NCBI GenBank assembly: GCA_902587145.1
Contig: CACIKD010000001.1
Location: forward strand, 58,805 to 122,804
From: an uncultured Pelagibacteraceae bacterium
GTDB lineage: Bacteria > Pseudomonadota > Alphaproteobacteria > Pelagibacterales > Pelagibacteraceae
Direction: 5' to 3'
Length of the DNA: 64,000 nt
Made by a program: the position numbers and the translations under genes. Of this stretch, positions 26,406 to 34,938 are shown one piece after another. The notes under the pieces were generated by a model that saw only the letters and a list, made by a program, of their open reading frames with translations, did not search any database and was not told the DNA's origin. The stretch's first letter is position 1. Every line of letters begins with the position of its first letter.

Positions 26406-26843
26406 TTAAATTTTTTTAATTCTCCTTTTGTGTCTTCCACCTTCAAACTTTGTATTCAAAAAAATTTTAATAATTTTTTTAATATCTTTTCTTTTAGTCA
26501 ATCTTGATCCTAAACACAATACATTAGCATTATTATGCTGGCGAGACAATTGGGTTGATTTAATATTATATGCTACAGCAGCCCTAATTCCTTTTGTTTT
26601 ATTAGCTGAAATTGCCATACCTGTGCCGGAACCACAAACTAGTATGCCAATGTCACTTTTTCTTTTAGAAACTCTATTTGAGACCTTTTTAGCATAATCA
26701 GGATAATCAACTGATTTCTTCAAAAAAGGTCCTAAGTCTACAGTAGAGATTTTAGATTTAATTAAGTGCTCTTTGATAAATTCTTTAGTATCGTAACCTG
26801 CGTGATCAGATGAAATACAAATTTTTTTAAATATTGAATTCAA
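26406..26843 (-). CDS. rpiB: Ribose-5-phosphate isomerase B
   Basis: The 145-aa protein has ICISSDHAGYDTKEFIKEHL and VDYPDYAKKVSNRV. The active-site ILVCGSGTGMAISANKTKGIRAA and NVLCLGSRL also match RpiB/LacAB. It converts ribose 5-phosphate to ribulose 5-phosphate. It abuts glyA and overlaps the hydroxylase gene by 4 nt; rpiB next to glyA is a known alphaproteobacterial pairing. Confidence 0.95.
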   Translation of the reverse strand: MNSIFKKICISSDHAGYDTKEFIKEHLIKSKISTVDLGPFLKKSVDYPDYAKKVSNRVSKRKSDIGILVCGSGTGMAISANKTKGIRAAVAYNIKSTQLSRQHNNANVLCLGSRLTKRKDIKKIIKIFLNTKFEGGRHKRRIKKI

Positions 26844-27439
26844 TTAGTGAATCTGTTTTCTAACATGCAGGCAACAATATGAATTCTATTTTGCTCGCCT
26901 CCATTAAAGAAATTATGATATCTTGTGTTATTCGTAATCCAAACCTTTCCATCAGCTGGCATATGCTTTGCAACATCCTCTATAACCATTTTACAGCCAG
27001 GATTAGTTATTATTGGTATATGTAATCTCGGTTCAGGATCTCTGTGCCAACTTAAAGTGGTTCTAGGTTCTTTTAATAATATTCTTACTCTCCCCAACTT
27101 AAATTTTTTACTTAATGTTTTATAAACTTCTTCAAAATAAGTGTTTTTAAATTCTTTTGTTATCTCAGAATATTTGGACTCATCTATAGGCTTATCTCTA
27201 ACAACTTCTTTTCCAGACTCATCTGGTTTTGTATAATATATTCCTCTAACATTGTGACCTTGTATTGAGCTTTCATCGCCCGGAATTTTATTCATTGGAA
27301 TTGCAGCAAAATTTGTTATTCCAAGTGTTTGATATTTTGAATTTTTTAAAATTTTTTCAAGGTCGGATCTTAATTTATTAATATCAAATTTTAGATCCGG
27401 AACTTGATAAAAATCTTCAAATGTTGCTGAGTTAGACAT
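26840..27439 (-). CDS. Aspartyl/asparaginyl beta-hydroxylase-like 2-oxoglutarate dioxygenase
   Basis: The 199-aa protein carries a putative Fe(II) triad: His132 and Asp134 in SWHRDPEPRLHIPI, and His187 in NRIHIVACML, with Arg186 a likely 2-oxoglutarate ligand. KVWITNNTRYHNFFNGGEQNRIH matches the C-terminal part of the Asp/Asn hydroxylase domain. It is a stand-alone domain without TPR or membrane segments. The substrate is unknown. It overlaps rpiB by 4 nt and is divergent from hemB, with 78 nt between. Confidence 0.78.
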   Translation of the reverse strand: MSNSATFEDFYQVPDLKFDINKLRSDLEKILKNSKYQTLGITNFAAIPMNKIPGDESSIQGHNVRGIYYTKPDESGKEVVRDKPIDESKYSEITKEFKNTYFEEVYKTLSKKFKLGRVRILLKEPRTTLSWHRDPEPRLHIPIITNPGCKMVIEDVAKHMPADGKVWITNNTRYHNFFNGGEQNRIHIVACMLENRFTN

Positions 27440-27470
27440 AATTATCTATTAAATTACTTTGCTTATAAGG

Positions 27471-27505
27471 TATAATATTATATTTGTCGCATAAATAATA
27501 TTATA
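27471..27505 (+). promoter_or_regulatory. hemB upstream -10-like TATAAT and repeated TAATATTATA
   Basis: TATAAT at 27471-27476 could be a -10 for hemB, giving a leader of about 35 nt; no good -35 is visible. TAATATTATA occurs twice (27473-27482 and 27496-27505) on the same strand. The first copy lies in a 12-bp palindrome TATAATATTATA, so these could also be a binding site or simple AT-rich noise. Confidence 0.35.
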
Positions 27506-27517
27506 AAAAATAAAAAA

Positions 27518-28513
27518 ATGAAGATTTTAGGCAAATTTCCATCAACAAGATTGAGAAGAGTTCGCAACTCAGATTGGGTCAGAAGATTAGTATCAGAAAA
27601 CAACTTATCTGCTAATGATTTAATCTTGCCGATATTTTTAACTGAAGGCAAAAATAAAAAAGAAAAAATTAAGTCAATGCCAGGTATCTACAGATATTCT
27701 TTAGATAAATTATCAAGCATTTTAGATGAAGCAGAAAAATTTAAGATACCTATGATTTCGCTTTTTCCAAATACTTCTAATCATCAAAGAGACCATAAAG
27801 GTTCTGAGGCACTAAATGAAAATAATCTTGTTTGTAGAGCTATAAAATTAATAAAAAAAAAATATAATAAATTTGGAGTTATGACTGATGTTGCTTTAGA
27901 TCCATACACATCACACGGTCATGATGGAATAATACTAAACGACAAAATTGATAATGATGAAACTCTGAAGATTTTAGAGAAACAAGCTTTACTACAAGCG
28001 TCGGTAGGTTCTGATATTATTGCTCCTTCAGATATGATGGATGGAAGAATAGGAATAATTAGAAAGTCTTTAGATAAGAATGAATTAAAAGATACTCAAA
28101 TACTATCTTATGCTGTTAAATACGCTTCAAATTTTTATGGGCCGTTCAGAGATGCAATAGGATCGAAACAAAAATTAAAAGGTGATAAAAAAACTTATCA
28201 AATGGATATGAGAAATTATACTGAGTCTTTAAGAGAAGTTGGTTTGGATATAAAAGAGGGAGCTGACTTTGTTATGGTAAAACCTGGAATGCCTTATCTG
28301 GACATTATTAGTCAAATAAAACAAAATTTTAAAATACCAGTATTTTCATATCAAGTTTCAGGAGAGTACTCGATGATTGCTAATTCTATTAAAAATAAAA
28401 GTTTAAATGAAAATATTGTCTATGAAAGTTTAATTTCACTGAAAAGAGCAGGCTCAAATGCTATAGTAACTTATTTTGCATTAGATGTTGTAAAAAAAAT
28501 AAACAAATATTAG
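27518..28513 (+). CDS. hemB: Delta-aminolevulinic acid dehydratase (porphobilinogen synthase)
   Basis: The 331-aa protein has FPSTRLRRVRNSDWVRRLVSENNLSANDLILPIFL at the N-terminus. The Schiff-base lysine lies in GADFVMVKPGMPYLDII and the other active-site segment is DVALDPYTSHGHDGI. YGPFRDAIGS is also typical. There is no zinc-binding Cys cluster at the catalytic metal site (TDVALDPYTSHGHDG in place of the C-x-C type), so it is the magnesium-type enzyme. It condenses two aminolevulinates in haem synthesis. The stop overlaps recO as TTAG. Confidence 0.95.
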   Translation: MKILGKFPSTRLRRVRNSDWVRRLVSENNLSANDLILPIFLTEGKNKKEKIKSMPGIYRYSLDKLSSILDEAEKFKIPMISLFPNTSNHQRDHKGSEALNENNLVCRAIKLIKKKYNKFGVMTDVALDPYTSHGHDGIILNDKIDNDETLKILEKQALLQASVGSDIIAPSDMMDGRIGIIRKSLDKNELKDTQILSYAVKYASNFYGPFRDAIGSKQKLKGDKKTYQMDMRNYTESLREVGLDIKEGADFVMVKPGMPYLDIISQIKQNFKIPVFSYQVSGEYSMIANSIKNKSLNENIVYESLISLKRAGSNAIVTYFALDVVKKINKY

Positions 28514-29178
28514 GAAAAACAACTTTCAAAAAGTACCCTGGACTTTGGCAAGTACAAATTATTAGGTAAAAAAAATTTATTTAACATCAGATTCCGAGTA
28601 AAAGATAAAGCGTGATTTATGATTTCTTTTGAAAAACTGTCTGGAATTTTGCCATTAATGATAAACTTTGGAACTTTATATGAAATATTATCTATGTTTA
28701 TAGATAAGATATCTTTTGAAGAACTTGATTGGTCAGTTGTAAATCCAAAACCTAATTGCTTAATAAGATTTACCTCCCAAAATGAATAAATTAAAGGCCA
28801 ACTTTTATCATCCAAATTTTTGACTAGATTATCTAATGATAAATAAATATTATTATGTGTTTCTTCATCTGGTAATAAAGAGTTAAGTAAGTCGGCAATT
28901 GATAAAATTAGGTAAGATCTTTTTTTATCATTAAAATATCTTGGGCTAATAGCTTCTATAATTTCAGTTTTTAAATAACCTAATTTGTTACGATTTTTTG
29001 AGTTGTGTATTAAAAATATTTTATTTCCTATTTGTAAATAGTTTTTAATCTTTCTTGAAGTACCTCCATAAACTATTCCTGAAATTTTACCGTGTGTTTT
29101 AGTAAAAGCACTAATTATAACAGCATTTTCTCGAAACTTTTTTTTACTTATTAAATAGCCCTCGTCTTCCCAGTTCAT
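28510..29178 (-). CDS. recO: DNA repair protein RecO
   Basis: The 222-aa protein has an OB-like N-terminus, WEDEGYLISKKKFRENAVIISAFTKTHGKISGIVYGGTSRKIK. That is the RecO start signature (EGiVLxxrxxGExxxixxxFTxxxG). The helical C-terminal domain is present without the zinc cysteines found in other clades. RecO loads RecA onto SSB-covered DNA with RecR. It overlaps rnc by 4 nt and ends against hemB. Confidence 0.88.
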   Translation of the reverse strand: MNWEDEGYLISKKKFRENAVIISAFTKTHGKISGIVYGGTSRKIKNYLQIGNKIFLIHNSKNRNKLGYLKTEIIEAISPRYFNDKKRSYLILSIADLLNSLLPDEETHNNIYLSLDNLVKNLDDKSWPLIYSFWEVNLIKQLGFGFTTDQSSSSKDILSINIDNISYKVPKFIINGKIPDSFSKEIINHALSFTRNLMLNKFFLPNNLYLPKSRVLFESCFS

Positions 29179-29840
29179 ATTTTTAAATCTTCAATTAATT
29201 TTTTTGCTGCATTTTGTTGGGCTTCTTTTTTTGATGATCCAGTTGCAGTAATCATTTTTGAATTAGGTGTTTTGACTGTGACTTTAAAAATTGGCTTATG
29301 ATGAGGACCAGATGTTTTTAATAAAGTATAAGTAGGAAGTTTTTTAAATTTTTTAAGACTATATTCTTGTAATTTTGTTTTTGAATCAACAATTGTTAAA
29401 TTAGACTGCTTGAGTGAAGAATCCCAATATTTTAAAATAAATTTCTCTGCATTTTTTAAATTACCATCTTCAAAGATTGCTCCAATAAGTGCCTCTAAAC
29501 AATCCCCAGAAATTTTTTCATTTTTGTGCTCATTTTTTTTATAATTTGAACCTAACAACATGTATTTTTTTAAATTTAGTATATTAGCAATTTCTGCACA
29601 TTTTTTTTTATTTACAAGATTTGCATATTTTTTGTCGATAACACCCTCTTTCTCATTAGGATATTTAATTAGTAAATTTTTTGAGATCACTAGCCCTAAA
29701 ACTCTATCTCCTAAAAATTCAAGTTTTTCATTATTAATATTTTCATCGTAGCTTTTGTGGGTTAAACATCGTGTCAATAGGTCTTTTGAATTAAATTTGT
29801 ATTTAATAACCCCCTCTAAATCTTTAAATCTACTTATCAT
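29175..29840 (-). CDS. rnc: Ribonuclease III
   Basis: The 221-aa protein has the RNase III signature NEKLEFLGDRVLGLVISKNLL with the catalytic acidic residues, a second acidic motif ISGDCLEALIGAIFEDG, and a C-terminal double-stranded RNA binding domain (about 150-221, KLQEYSLKKF to KKEAQQNAAKKLIEDL). It processes rRNA precursors and other duplex RNA. Given the many convergent overlapping transcripts in this window, it may also act on sense/antisense pairs; that is inference. The lepB-rnc order is conserved. Confidence 0.96.
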   Translation of the reverse strand: MISRFKDLEGVIKYKFNSKDLLTRCLTHKSYDENINNEKLEFLGDRVLGLVISKNLLIKYPNEKEGVIDKKYANLVNKKKCAEIANILNLKKYMLLGSNYKKNEHKNEKISGDCLEALIGAIFEDGNLKNAEKFILKYWDSSLKQSNLTIVDSKTKLQEYSLKKFKKLPTYTLLKTSGPHHKPIFKVTVKTPNSKMITATGSSKKEAQQNAAKKLIEDLKI

Positions 29841-30574
29841 AATTTTTTAAAAGTTCTTTTAAATCTAAAAGAGTCTTTCCAATTCCATAATTTTAAAACA
29901 CTGCTCTTTAATGTATCATTTGAAAAAAAAATTAGTTCTGCTTTTCCAACTAAATTTAACTTATTTACATAACCTACTTCGGATAAAAATCTGCTATCCT
30001 TTGAACAGTCTCTATTATCACCTAGTAAAAAATAATTGTTATCTGGTACTGTGTACACATCTGTATTTTGAAGTGTTCCAGCACTATTATAGACGGCTTT
30101 ATATTTTACTCCATTTGGTAATGTTTCCTCATAAATTTTTACAGGAAAATTTATTTTACCACATCTAATACTCATACTTTCATTTACTTTATTTCTTATT
30201 ATTTTCTTTTTATTTAAATAAATATCTCCATTTATAAATTGTAGGGTATCACCCGGCTTGCCTATTAATCTTTTTATGTAATCAGTTCTATTGTCTGAGG
30301 GTGTTTTAAAGACAACTAGATCTCCTCTTTGCGGTTCTTTGAAAAATATTCTTTTTTTATATAGGGGTGGACTAAATGGAAATGAATGTTTGCTATAGCC
30401 ATAAGCGAATTTAGAAACAAATAATCTATCACCAACAAGCAAAGTTGGTTCCATTGATGAGGATGGAATATAAAAAGGCTGATACAACAAAGATCTTAAA
30501 AGCACAGCAATAATAAGAGCATAAATAAGAGTTTTGATATTATCTATTACAACATTTTTTATATTTTTTTTCAT
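29837..30574 (-). CDS. lepB: Signal peptidase I
   Basis: The 245-aa inner-membrane protease has an N-terminal membrane anchor (TLIYALIIAVLLRSLLYQPF). The catalytic Ser is in PSSSMEPTLLVGD, the Lys in YIKRLIGKPGD, and LLGDNRDCSKDSR is motif E. It cleaves signal peptides of exported proteins. One membrane segment at the start is typical of alphaproteobacterial forms. It overlaps acpS and rnc by 4 nt each. Confidence 0.96.
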   Translation of the reverse strand: MKKNIKNVVIDNIKTLIYALIIAVLLRSLLYQPFYIPSSSMEPTLLVGDRLFVSKFAYGYSKHSFPFSPPLYKKRIFFKEPQRGDLVVFKTPSDNRTDYIKRLIGKPGDTLQFINGDIYLNKKKIIRNKVNESMSIRCGKINFPVKIYEETLPNGVKYKAVYNSAGTLQNTDVYTVPDNNYFLLGDNRDCSKDSRFLSEVGYVNKLNLVGKAELIFFSNDTLKSSVLKLWNWKDSFRFKRTFKKL

Positions 30575-30954
30575 ATTGAAATTGTAACAAACGCAACGGC
30601 ATAATCTTTTTCGTCAGCAATTGACAAAGAGATTTTATATATTTTTTTTTTTAGTTTTCTCTCAACAATTTTTTTTGTCTTATTAATCAACTTTATATAT
30701 GGTTTACCAGATTTTTCATTTAAAACGACGATTTCATTGAAACTAATACCTTTAGATATACCTGTTCCTAGAGCTTTTGAGAATGCCTCTTTAGCAGCAA
30801 ATCTTTTTGCAAAACAATTAGAATTTACTTTACTTCTTTTACACTTTAAAATTTCTTCCTGGCTATATATTCTTGATAAAAACGGTTTTTTGTTAAGAGA
30901 TTTTTTTAATCTATTCACTTGTATTATATCAGTGCCAACACCGAATAGTTTCAT
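30571..30954 (-). CDS. acpS: Holo-[acyl-carrier-protein] synthase
   Basis: The 127-aa protein has GVGTDIIQVNRL with the metal-binding Asp and RFAAKEAFSKALGTGIS with the Glu/Lys of the 4'-phosphopantetheinyl transferase active site. It transfers the phosphopantetheine arm from CoA to ACP. The order pdxJ-acpS-lepB-rnc-recO is conserved in alphaproteobacteria. Confidence 0.95.
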   Translation of the reverse strand: MKLFGVGTDIIQVNRLKKSLNKKPFLSRIYSQEEILKCKRSKVNSNCFAKRFAAKEAFSKALGTGISKGISFNEIVVLNEKSGKPYIKLINKTKKIVERKLKKKIYKISLSIADEKDYAVAFVTISI

Positions 30955-31676
30955 TTGTGCAAAATCCCTTTAAATTTTTTGATAGTTTTACTTAAACCTT
31001 CAAAAATTGACTCTCCAATTAGAAAATGTCCAATATTAAATTCTTTAATTCCTTTAACTTTTTTTAATATTTTAGCAGATTTAAATGTCAGACCATGGCC
31101 TGCATGTACCTCTAAACCTAATTTATTACCAAAAACCACAGCTTTTTTAATCCTATTGAGTTCGTAATCGAAATTTTTATTGTCATTAACAAGATTGCAA
31201 AATCTTCCTGTGTGAATTTCTACACAATCAACATTTAATTCTTGTGACTTTTTAATATCTTGGATGCTAGGTTCAATAAATAAACTCACTCTAAATCTAT
31301 TTTTTTTTAGTTTTTTTATCAATTTATTCAAAAACCTATTCCTATGACTTAAATTTAAACCACCTTCTGTAGTTAATTCTTGCCTTTTCTCTGGAACGAT
31401 ACAAATAAAATCTGGTTTGCTTTTTAAAGCTATTTTCAGCATTTCGTTCGTAGCGGCTATTTCTAAATTAAGTGGAATTTTTAATTTCGATTTAATTTCT
31501 TTAAGATCGAATTCTCTTATATGACGTCTATCTTCTCTTAAATGTATTGTAACAGACTCAGCCCCGCTCTTCTGAGCCAATAAAGCTGCTCTCAATGGGC
31601 TGGGATAAGTTTCACCTCTTGCATTTCTTACAGTTGCAACATGATCTATATTTACTCCAAGTCTGATTTTACTCAT
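30951..31676 (-). CDS. pdxJ: Pyridoxine 5'-phosphate synthase
   Basis: The 241-aa TIM-barrel protein has LGVNIDHVATVRNARG, SVTIHLREDRRHI and the C-terminal LEVHAGHGLTFKSAK and IKEFNIGHFLIGESIFEGL. These are PdxJ active-site loops. It makes pyridoxine 5'-phosphate in the DXP-dependent route. The start overlaps pyrE by one base; the end overlaps acpS by 4 nt. PdxA is not in this window. Confidence 0.96.
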   Translation of the reverse strand: MSKIRLGVNIDHVATVRNARGETYPSPLRAALLAQKSGAESVTIHLREDRRHIREFDLKEIKSKLKIPLNLEIAATNEMLKIALKSKPDFICIVPEKRQELTTEGGLNLSHRNRFLNKLIKKLKKNRFRVSLFIEPSIQDIKKSQELNVDCVEIHTGRFCNLVNDNKNFDYELNRIKKAVVFGNKLGLEVHAGHGLTFKSAKILKKVKGIKEFNIGHFLIGESIFEGLSKTIKKFKGILHK

Positions 31677-32257
31677 TAAAGATTTCTGCTTCCAGGTTTT
31701 ATTGCTTTAAGAGCTGATAAGCTACTTGGTAAATTTTCCTCTGTGTATGTTGGAATATTTAAATCAACCTGTGAAACAATTTTTCCTTTCAAAGATGATT
31801 TTCCATTGGACCTGTTAATCAAACATGCATATCCAACAATATTTGCTTCATTATCTAATACTAGTTTTGAGCATTCTAAACTTGATTTTCCTGTAGTAAT
31901 AACATCTTCTACGATTAAAACTTTCTGATCTTTTTTTATTATAAAATCTCTTCTTAGTTTAAATTCTCCATTAACTCTTTCAGAAAAAATAGTCTCTTTA
32001 TTTAATAATCTGCCAATTTCATAGCCAATTACTATGCCTCCCATTGCAGGAGATAATATAATGTCAAATTCTTTAAATTCACTATTAATTTTTTCTGAAA
32101 GAGACTCGCAAATCTTTTTTGCTTTGTCTGGTTTACTCATTAATTGAGCACATTGAACGTATTGTGGACTGTGTAATCCTGAAGATAATATAAAATGACC
32201 CTCTATAAGGGCATTAGCTTCTTTTAAAATTTTCAAAGATTCTTTGTAAGAAAGCAT
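31676..32257 (-). CDS. pyrE: Orotate phosphoribosyltransferase
   Basis: The 193-aa protein has the PRPP-binding motif VLIVEDVITTGKSSLECSKLV and a type I PRTase fold with SPAMGGIVIGYEIGRLL. It converts orotate to OMP in pyrimidine synthesis; pyrB and a degenerate pyrC-like gene are elsewhere in the window. The start (32257) lies 44 nt inside rel. No nearer in-frame ATG exists before the conserved SGLHSP, so the long overlap is probably real. Confidence 0.93.
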   Translation of the reverse strand: MLSYKESLKILKEANALIEGHFILSSGLHSPQYVQCAQLMSKPDKAKKICESLSEKINSEFKEFDIILSPAMGGIVIGYEIGRLLNKETIFSERVNGEFKLRRDFIIKKDQKVLIVEDVITTGKSSLECSKLVLDNEANIVGYACLINRSNGKSSLKGKIVSQVDLNIPTYTEENLPSSLSALKAIKPGSRNL

Positions 32258-33959
32258 TTTTTTTATTTTTATGTCTAACTATTTTAAATTTATAATCTTT
32301 TTGCTTGATCTGACTTATCAAGTTTGTAAAATTTTTCAAATCTTTAATCTGAATATCGAAAGAAAATTGTAAATAATCTTCTTTTCTTTTTATAAGTTCA
32401 ATATTCACAATATTGCTTTTGTTGAGACCAATTAAAGTACTTATTTCACCTAAAACACCGGGATTGTGGGGCAAGTCAATTATTAAAGATGTATTATAAA
32501 CTTTTTCCTCGTCCTGCTGTTTATTACTCCTACCTTGCCAATACTTTCTTATTGAAGCACGTGCCTTTCCAGTTTTTGAAGATGACAACCAATGTAGAGA
32601 AGGTGAAACATTCGAAGATGTAAGAATTTTAACCATATCTCCATTTTTAAGTATCGTTTGGACTGGCATTTCTTTACCATTAATTTCACATCCTATAGCT
32701 GTATCGCCAACTTTAGTGTGAACAGCATAAGCAAAGTCTATTGGGGTACCATTTTTAGGTAATTTAATTACTGCTCCTTTGGGAGTAAAACAAAAAACGT
32801 TATCTTGAAACATTTGTAATTTTGTAAATTCATAATAATGCTCAGGACTATTTCCTGTTTCAATAATTTCAACTAAATCTCTTAGCCAATCATATTCTTT
32901 CCAAGAAAGTTCAGAAAATTTTTCTGAAGATTTATATTTCCAATGAGATGCGATACCTCTTTCAGCGAACTCATGCATCTCATAAGTTCTTATTTGTACT
33001 TCAATTCTTTGTTTATATGGACCTATTAAAGCAGTATGGATAGATTTATACTTATTGATTTTAGGTGTAGAGATATAATCTTTAAATTTTCCTGGAATTG
33101 CAGAGTATTTGGAATGTAAAATACCAAGAGTTTTATAACAATCCTCAATAGAATTTAATAAAATTCTAAAACCTACAATGTCAGTCAATTGTTCTAAAGA
33201 TATTTTTTTGTTTTGCATCTTACGCCAAATTGAAAAAGGAGTTTTTTCTCTCCCTGCTATTTTAGCCGTGACACCATTTTCTTTTAGTAGATTAATTAAA
33301 TCTACTGAAATTATTTTGAAATTATCATCTCTATTGTTTTTAATAAATTTAAGTCTTTCTTGTATCAAATCTCTTGCTTTCTTGTTTAAAATTTCAAAAG
33401 ATAAATCCTCTAACTCATCTCGTATCCTATTCATTCCCATTCTATCTGCTAAAGGTGCATAAATTTCCATGGTCTCCTTAGCTTTTCGCACCATTTTTTC
33501 TTTGCCTTTAACAAATTTGATAGTTCTCATATTGTGTAGTCTGTCTGCTAATTTTACTAATAACACACGGATATCTTTAGAAGTTGCTAAGATTAACTTT
33601 CTAAAATTTTCAGCTTTAGAGTCACTTGAAGCTTTATCTTCAAGAGCAGAAATTTTAGTAACTCCGTCAACTAAATTTGCAACCTCTTCACCAAATTCTT
33701 TTTTAACTGTTTCATAAGTTACCTTAGTATCTTCGATTGTGTCATGTAACAATCCAGTAGTAATAGTTGCACTATCAAGTTTTAAATCTGTGAGAATTTT
33801 TGCTACAGCCACTGGGTGAATAATGTATGGAACGCCTTCATCCCTTTTTTGATTTTTGTGAGCGTCAATTGCAAATTTAAATGCCTTATTTAGTGAGTCA
33901 TGATTTAGAAATTTATTATAAGACTTAATTTCATTTATTAATTCATTGTTATTAATCAT
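32214..33959 (-). CDS. spoT: Bifunctional (p)ppGpp synthetase/hydrolase (Rel/SpoT), shortened
   Basis: The 581-aa protein has an HD hydrolase domain (LLHDTIEDT, His72-Asp73) and a synthetase domain with GREKTPFSIWRKM and TDIVGFRILLNSIEDCYKTLG. A TGS domain follows (GTPIDFAYAVHTKVGDTAIG) and then an ACT-like tail starting LIIDLPHNPGVLGEIS. Typical Rel proteins are 700-750 aa. The region between TGS and ACT is cut to about 70 residues, so the conserved cysteine (zinc-finger/RIS) domain appears to be missing. Both catalytic domains look intact. It controls the stringent response. Confidence 0.92.
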   Translation of the reverse strand: MINNNELINEIKSYNKFLNHDSLNKAFKFAIDAHKNQKRDEGVPYIIHPVAVAKILTDLKLDSATITTGLLHDTIEDTKVTYETVKKEFGEEVANLVDGVTKISALEDKASSDSKAENFRKLILATSKDIRVLLVKLADRLHNMRTIKFVKGKEKMVRKAKETMEIYAPLADRMGMNRIRDELEDLSFEILNKKARDLIQERLKFIKNNRDDNFKIISVDLINLLKENGVTAKIAGREKTPFSIWRKMQNKKISLEQLTDIVGFRILLNSIEDCYKTLGILHSKYSAIPGKFKDYISTPKINKYKSIHTALIGPYKQRIEVQIRTYEMHEFAERGIASHWKYKSSEKFSELSWKEYDWLRDLVEIIETGNSPEHYYEFTKLQMFQDNVFCFTPKGAVIKLPKNGTPIDFAYAVHTKVGDTAIGCEINGKEMPVQTILKNGDMVKILTSSNVSPSLHWLSSSKTGKARASIRKYWQGRSNKQQDEEKVYNTSLIIDLPHNPGVLGEISTLIGLNKSNIVNIELIKRKEDYLQFSFDIQIKDLKNFTNLISQIKQKDYKFKIVRHKNKKNAFLQRIFENFKRS

Positions 33960-34471
33960 TAATTCAATATATCACTTTTAATAAGTCTTGTAATCTCATT
34001 ATGGGAATTTTTATCTAATTCTTTAAAAAAACTATCTATATTTTTATTATATATTGGATGAAACCAATTAGGTTCAATCTCTTTTAAAGGGTAAATTACA
34101 AAATTTCTTAAATGTAGCCTTGGGTGTGGTGTTTCTAGTTCGTCATTTTTAATAATTTCACCGTTAAAATCGATTATATCTATATCACATGTTCTTGGCT
34201 CATTCTTTTTAATCCGAGTTCTTCCAAGTTTTTTTTCAATTTTTTTTAATTCATTGAGTAACTCAATTGCTTTAAGGTTGCTCTCAAATTTGACACATAG
34301 ATTTAGAAATTTTGGATCTGAACTATTTGGGTATGATGGAGTTTCATAAAAACTTGATATTTTTATTAACTTTAAATTTAAATTCTTCAAGTGGTTTATT
34401 GCTTTTAATATATTGGTTTCTCTACCTCCCTCCTCTAACGGAAGATTTGACCCTAAATTTAAATAAATCAT
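33959..34471 (-). CDS. folK: 2-amino-4-hydroxy-6-hydroxymethyldihydropteridine pyrophosphokinase
   Basis: The 170-aa protein has [12 protein letters not shown] and the HPPK signature [23 protein letters not shown], with the two Asp that bind magnesium and ATP, followed by [19 protein letters not shown]. It activates the pterin precursor for folate synthesis. It overlaps smpB by 4 nt and abuts rel. Other folate genes are not in this window. Confidence 0.93.
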   Translation of the reverse strand: MIYLNLGSNLPLEEGGRETNILKAINHLKNLNLKLIKISSFYETPSYPNSSDPKFLNLCVKFESNLKAIELLNELKKIEKKLGRTRIKKNEPRTCDIDIIDFNGEIIKNDELETPHPRLHLRNFVIYPLKEIEPNWFHPIYNKNIDSFFKELDKNSHNEITRLIKSDILN

Positions 34472-34938
34472 TTGTTTTTTCTACTAAAAATTTTTGCTTT
34501 TTCTCTCTGCCAATCTCTTTTTTTCTTAACTAACCTTTTATCATATAATTTTTTTCCTTTGCCTACAGCTACTTGTATTTTTGCTTTACCTTTATAAAAA
34601 TACATTTTTGTTGGTACAATGGTCATTCCTTCCTGATTAACTCTACCAATTAGAGTATTAATTTGTTTTTTTGACAGTAGTAATTTTCTCTCTCTTTTTG
34701 GATCATGATTATTGTATGAAGATTGCTTATACAATGGAATATGTGAATTAATTAAAAATATTTCACCTCCTATGTCTACAGCATAAGAGTCAGCTATACT
34801 TCCTTTGCCAATTCGCAATGATTTCACCTCGGAACCTTTTAACACAATTCCAGCTTCATATAACTCTTTAAAATAGTAATTAAAACTTGCTTTGCGGTTT
34901 AAGCAAATGATTTTTTGAGAAACATTTTTTGATTTCAT
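34468..34938 (-). CDS. smpB: SsrA-binding protein SmpB
   Basis: The 156-aa protein shows [40 protein letters not shown]. This is the oligonucleotide-binding fold typical of SmpB. A basic C-terminal tail follows, [19 protein letters not shown]. With tmRNA it rescues ribosomes from mRNAs lacking a stop codon. ssrA is not in this window. The neighbours are dapA (1 base shared) and folK. Confidence 0.96.
   Translation of the reverse strand: MKSKNVSQKIICLNRKASFNYYFKELYEAGIVLKGSEVKSLRIGKGSIADSYAVDIGGEIFLINSHIPLYKQSSYNNHDPKRERKLLLSKKQINTLIGRVNQEGMTIVPTKMYFYKGKAKIQVAVGKGKKLYDKRLVKKKRDWQREKAKIFSRKNK

Noticed and set aside
26390-26420. Glycine riboswitch before glyA
   Set aside because: rpiB ends directly at the glyA start; there is no leader region that could hold an aptamer.
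29911-30168. Plus-strand ORF inside lepB
   Set aside because: It is a shadow of conserved signal peptidase codons, with biased composition and no family pattern.
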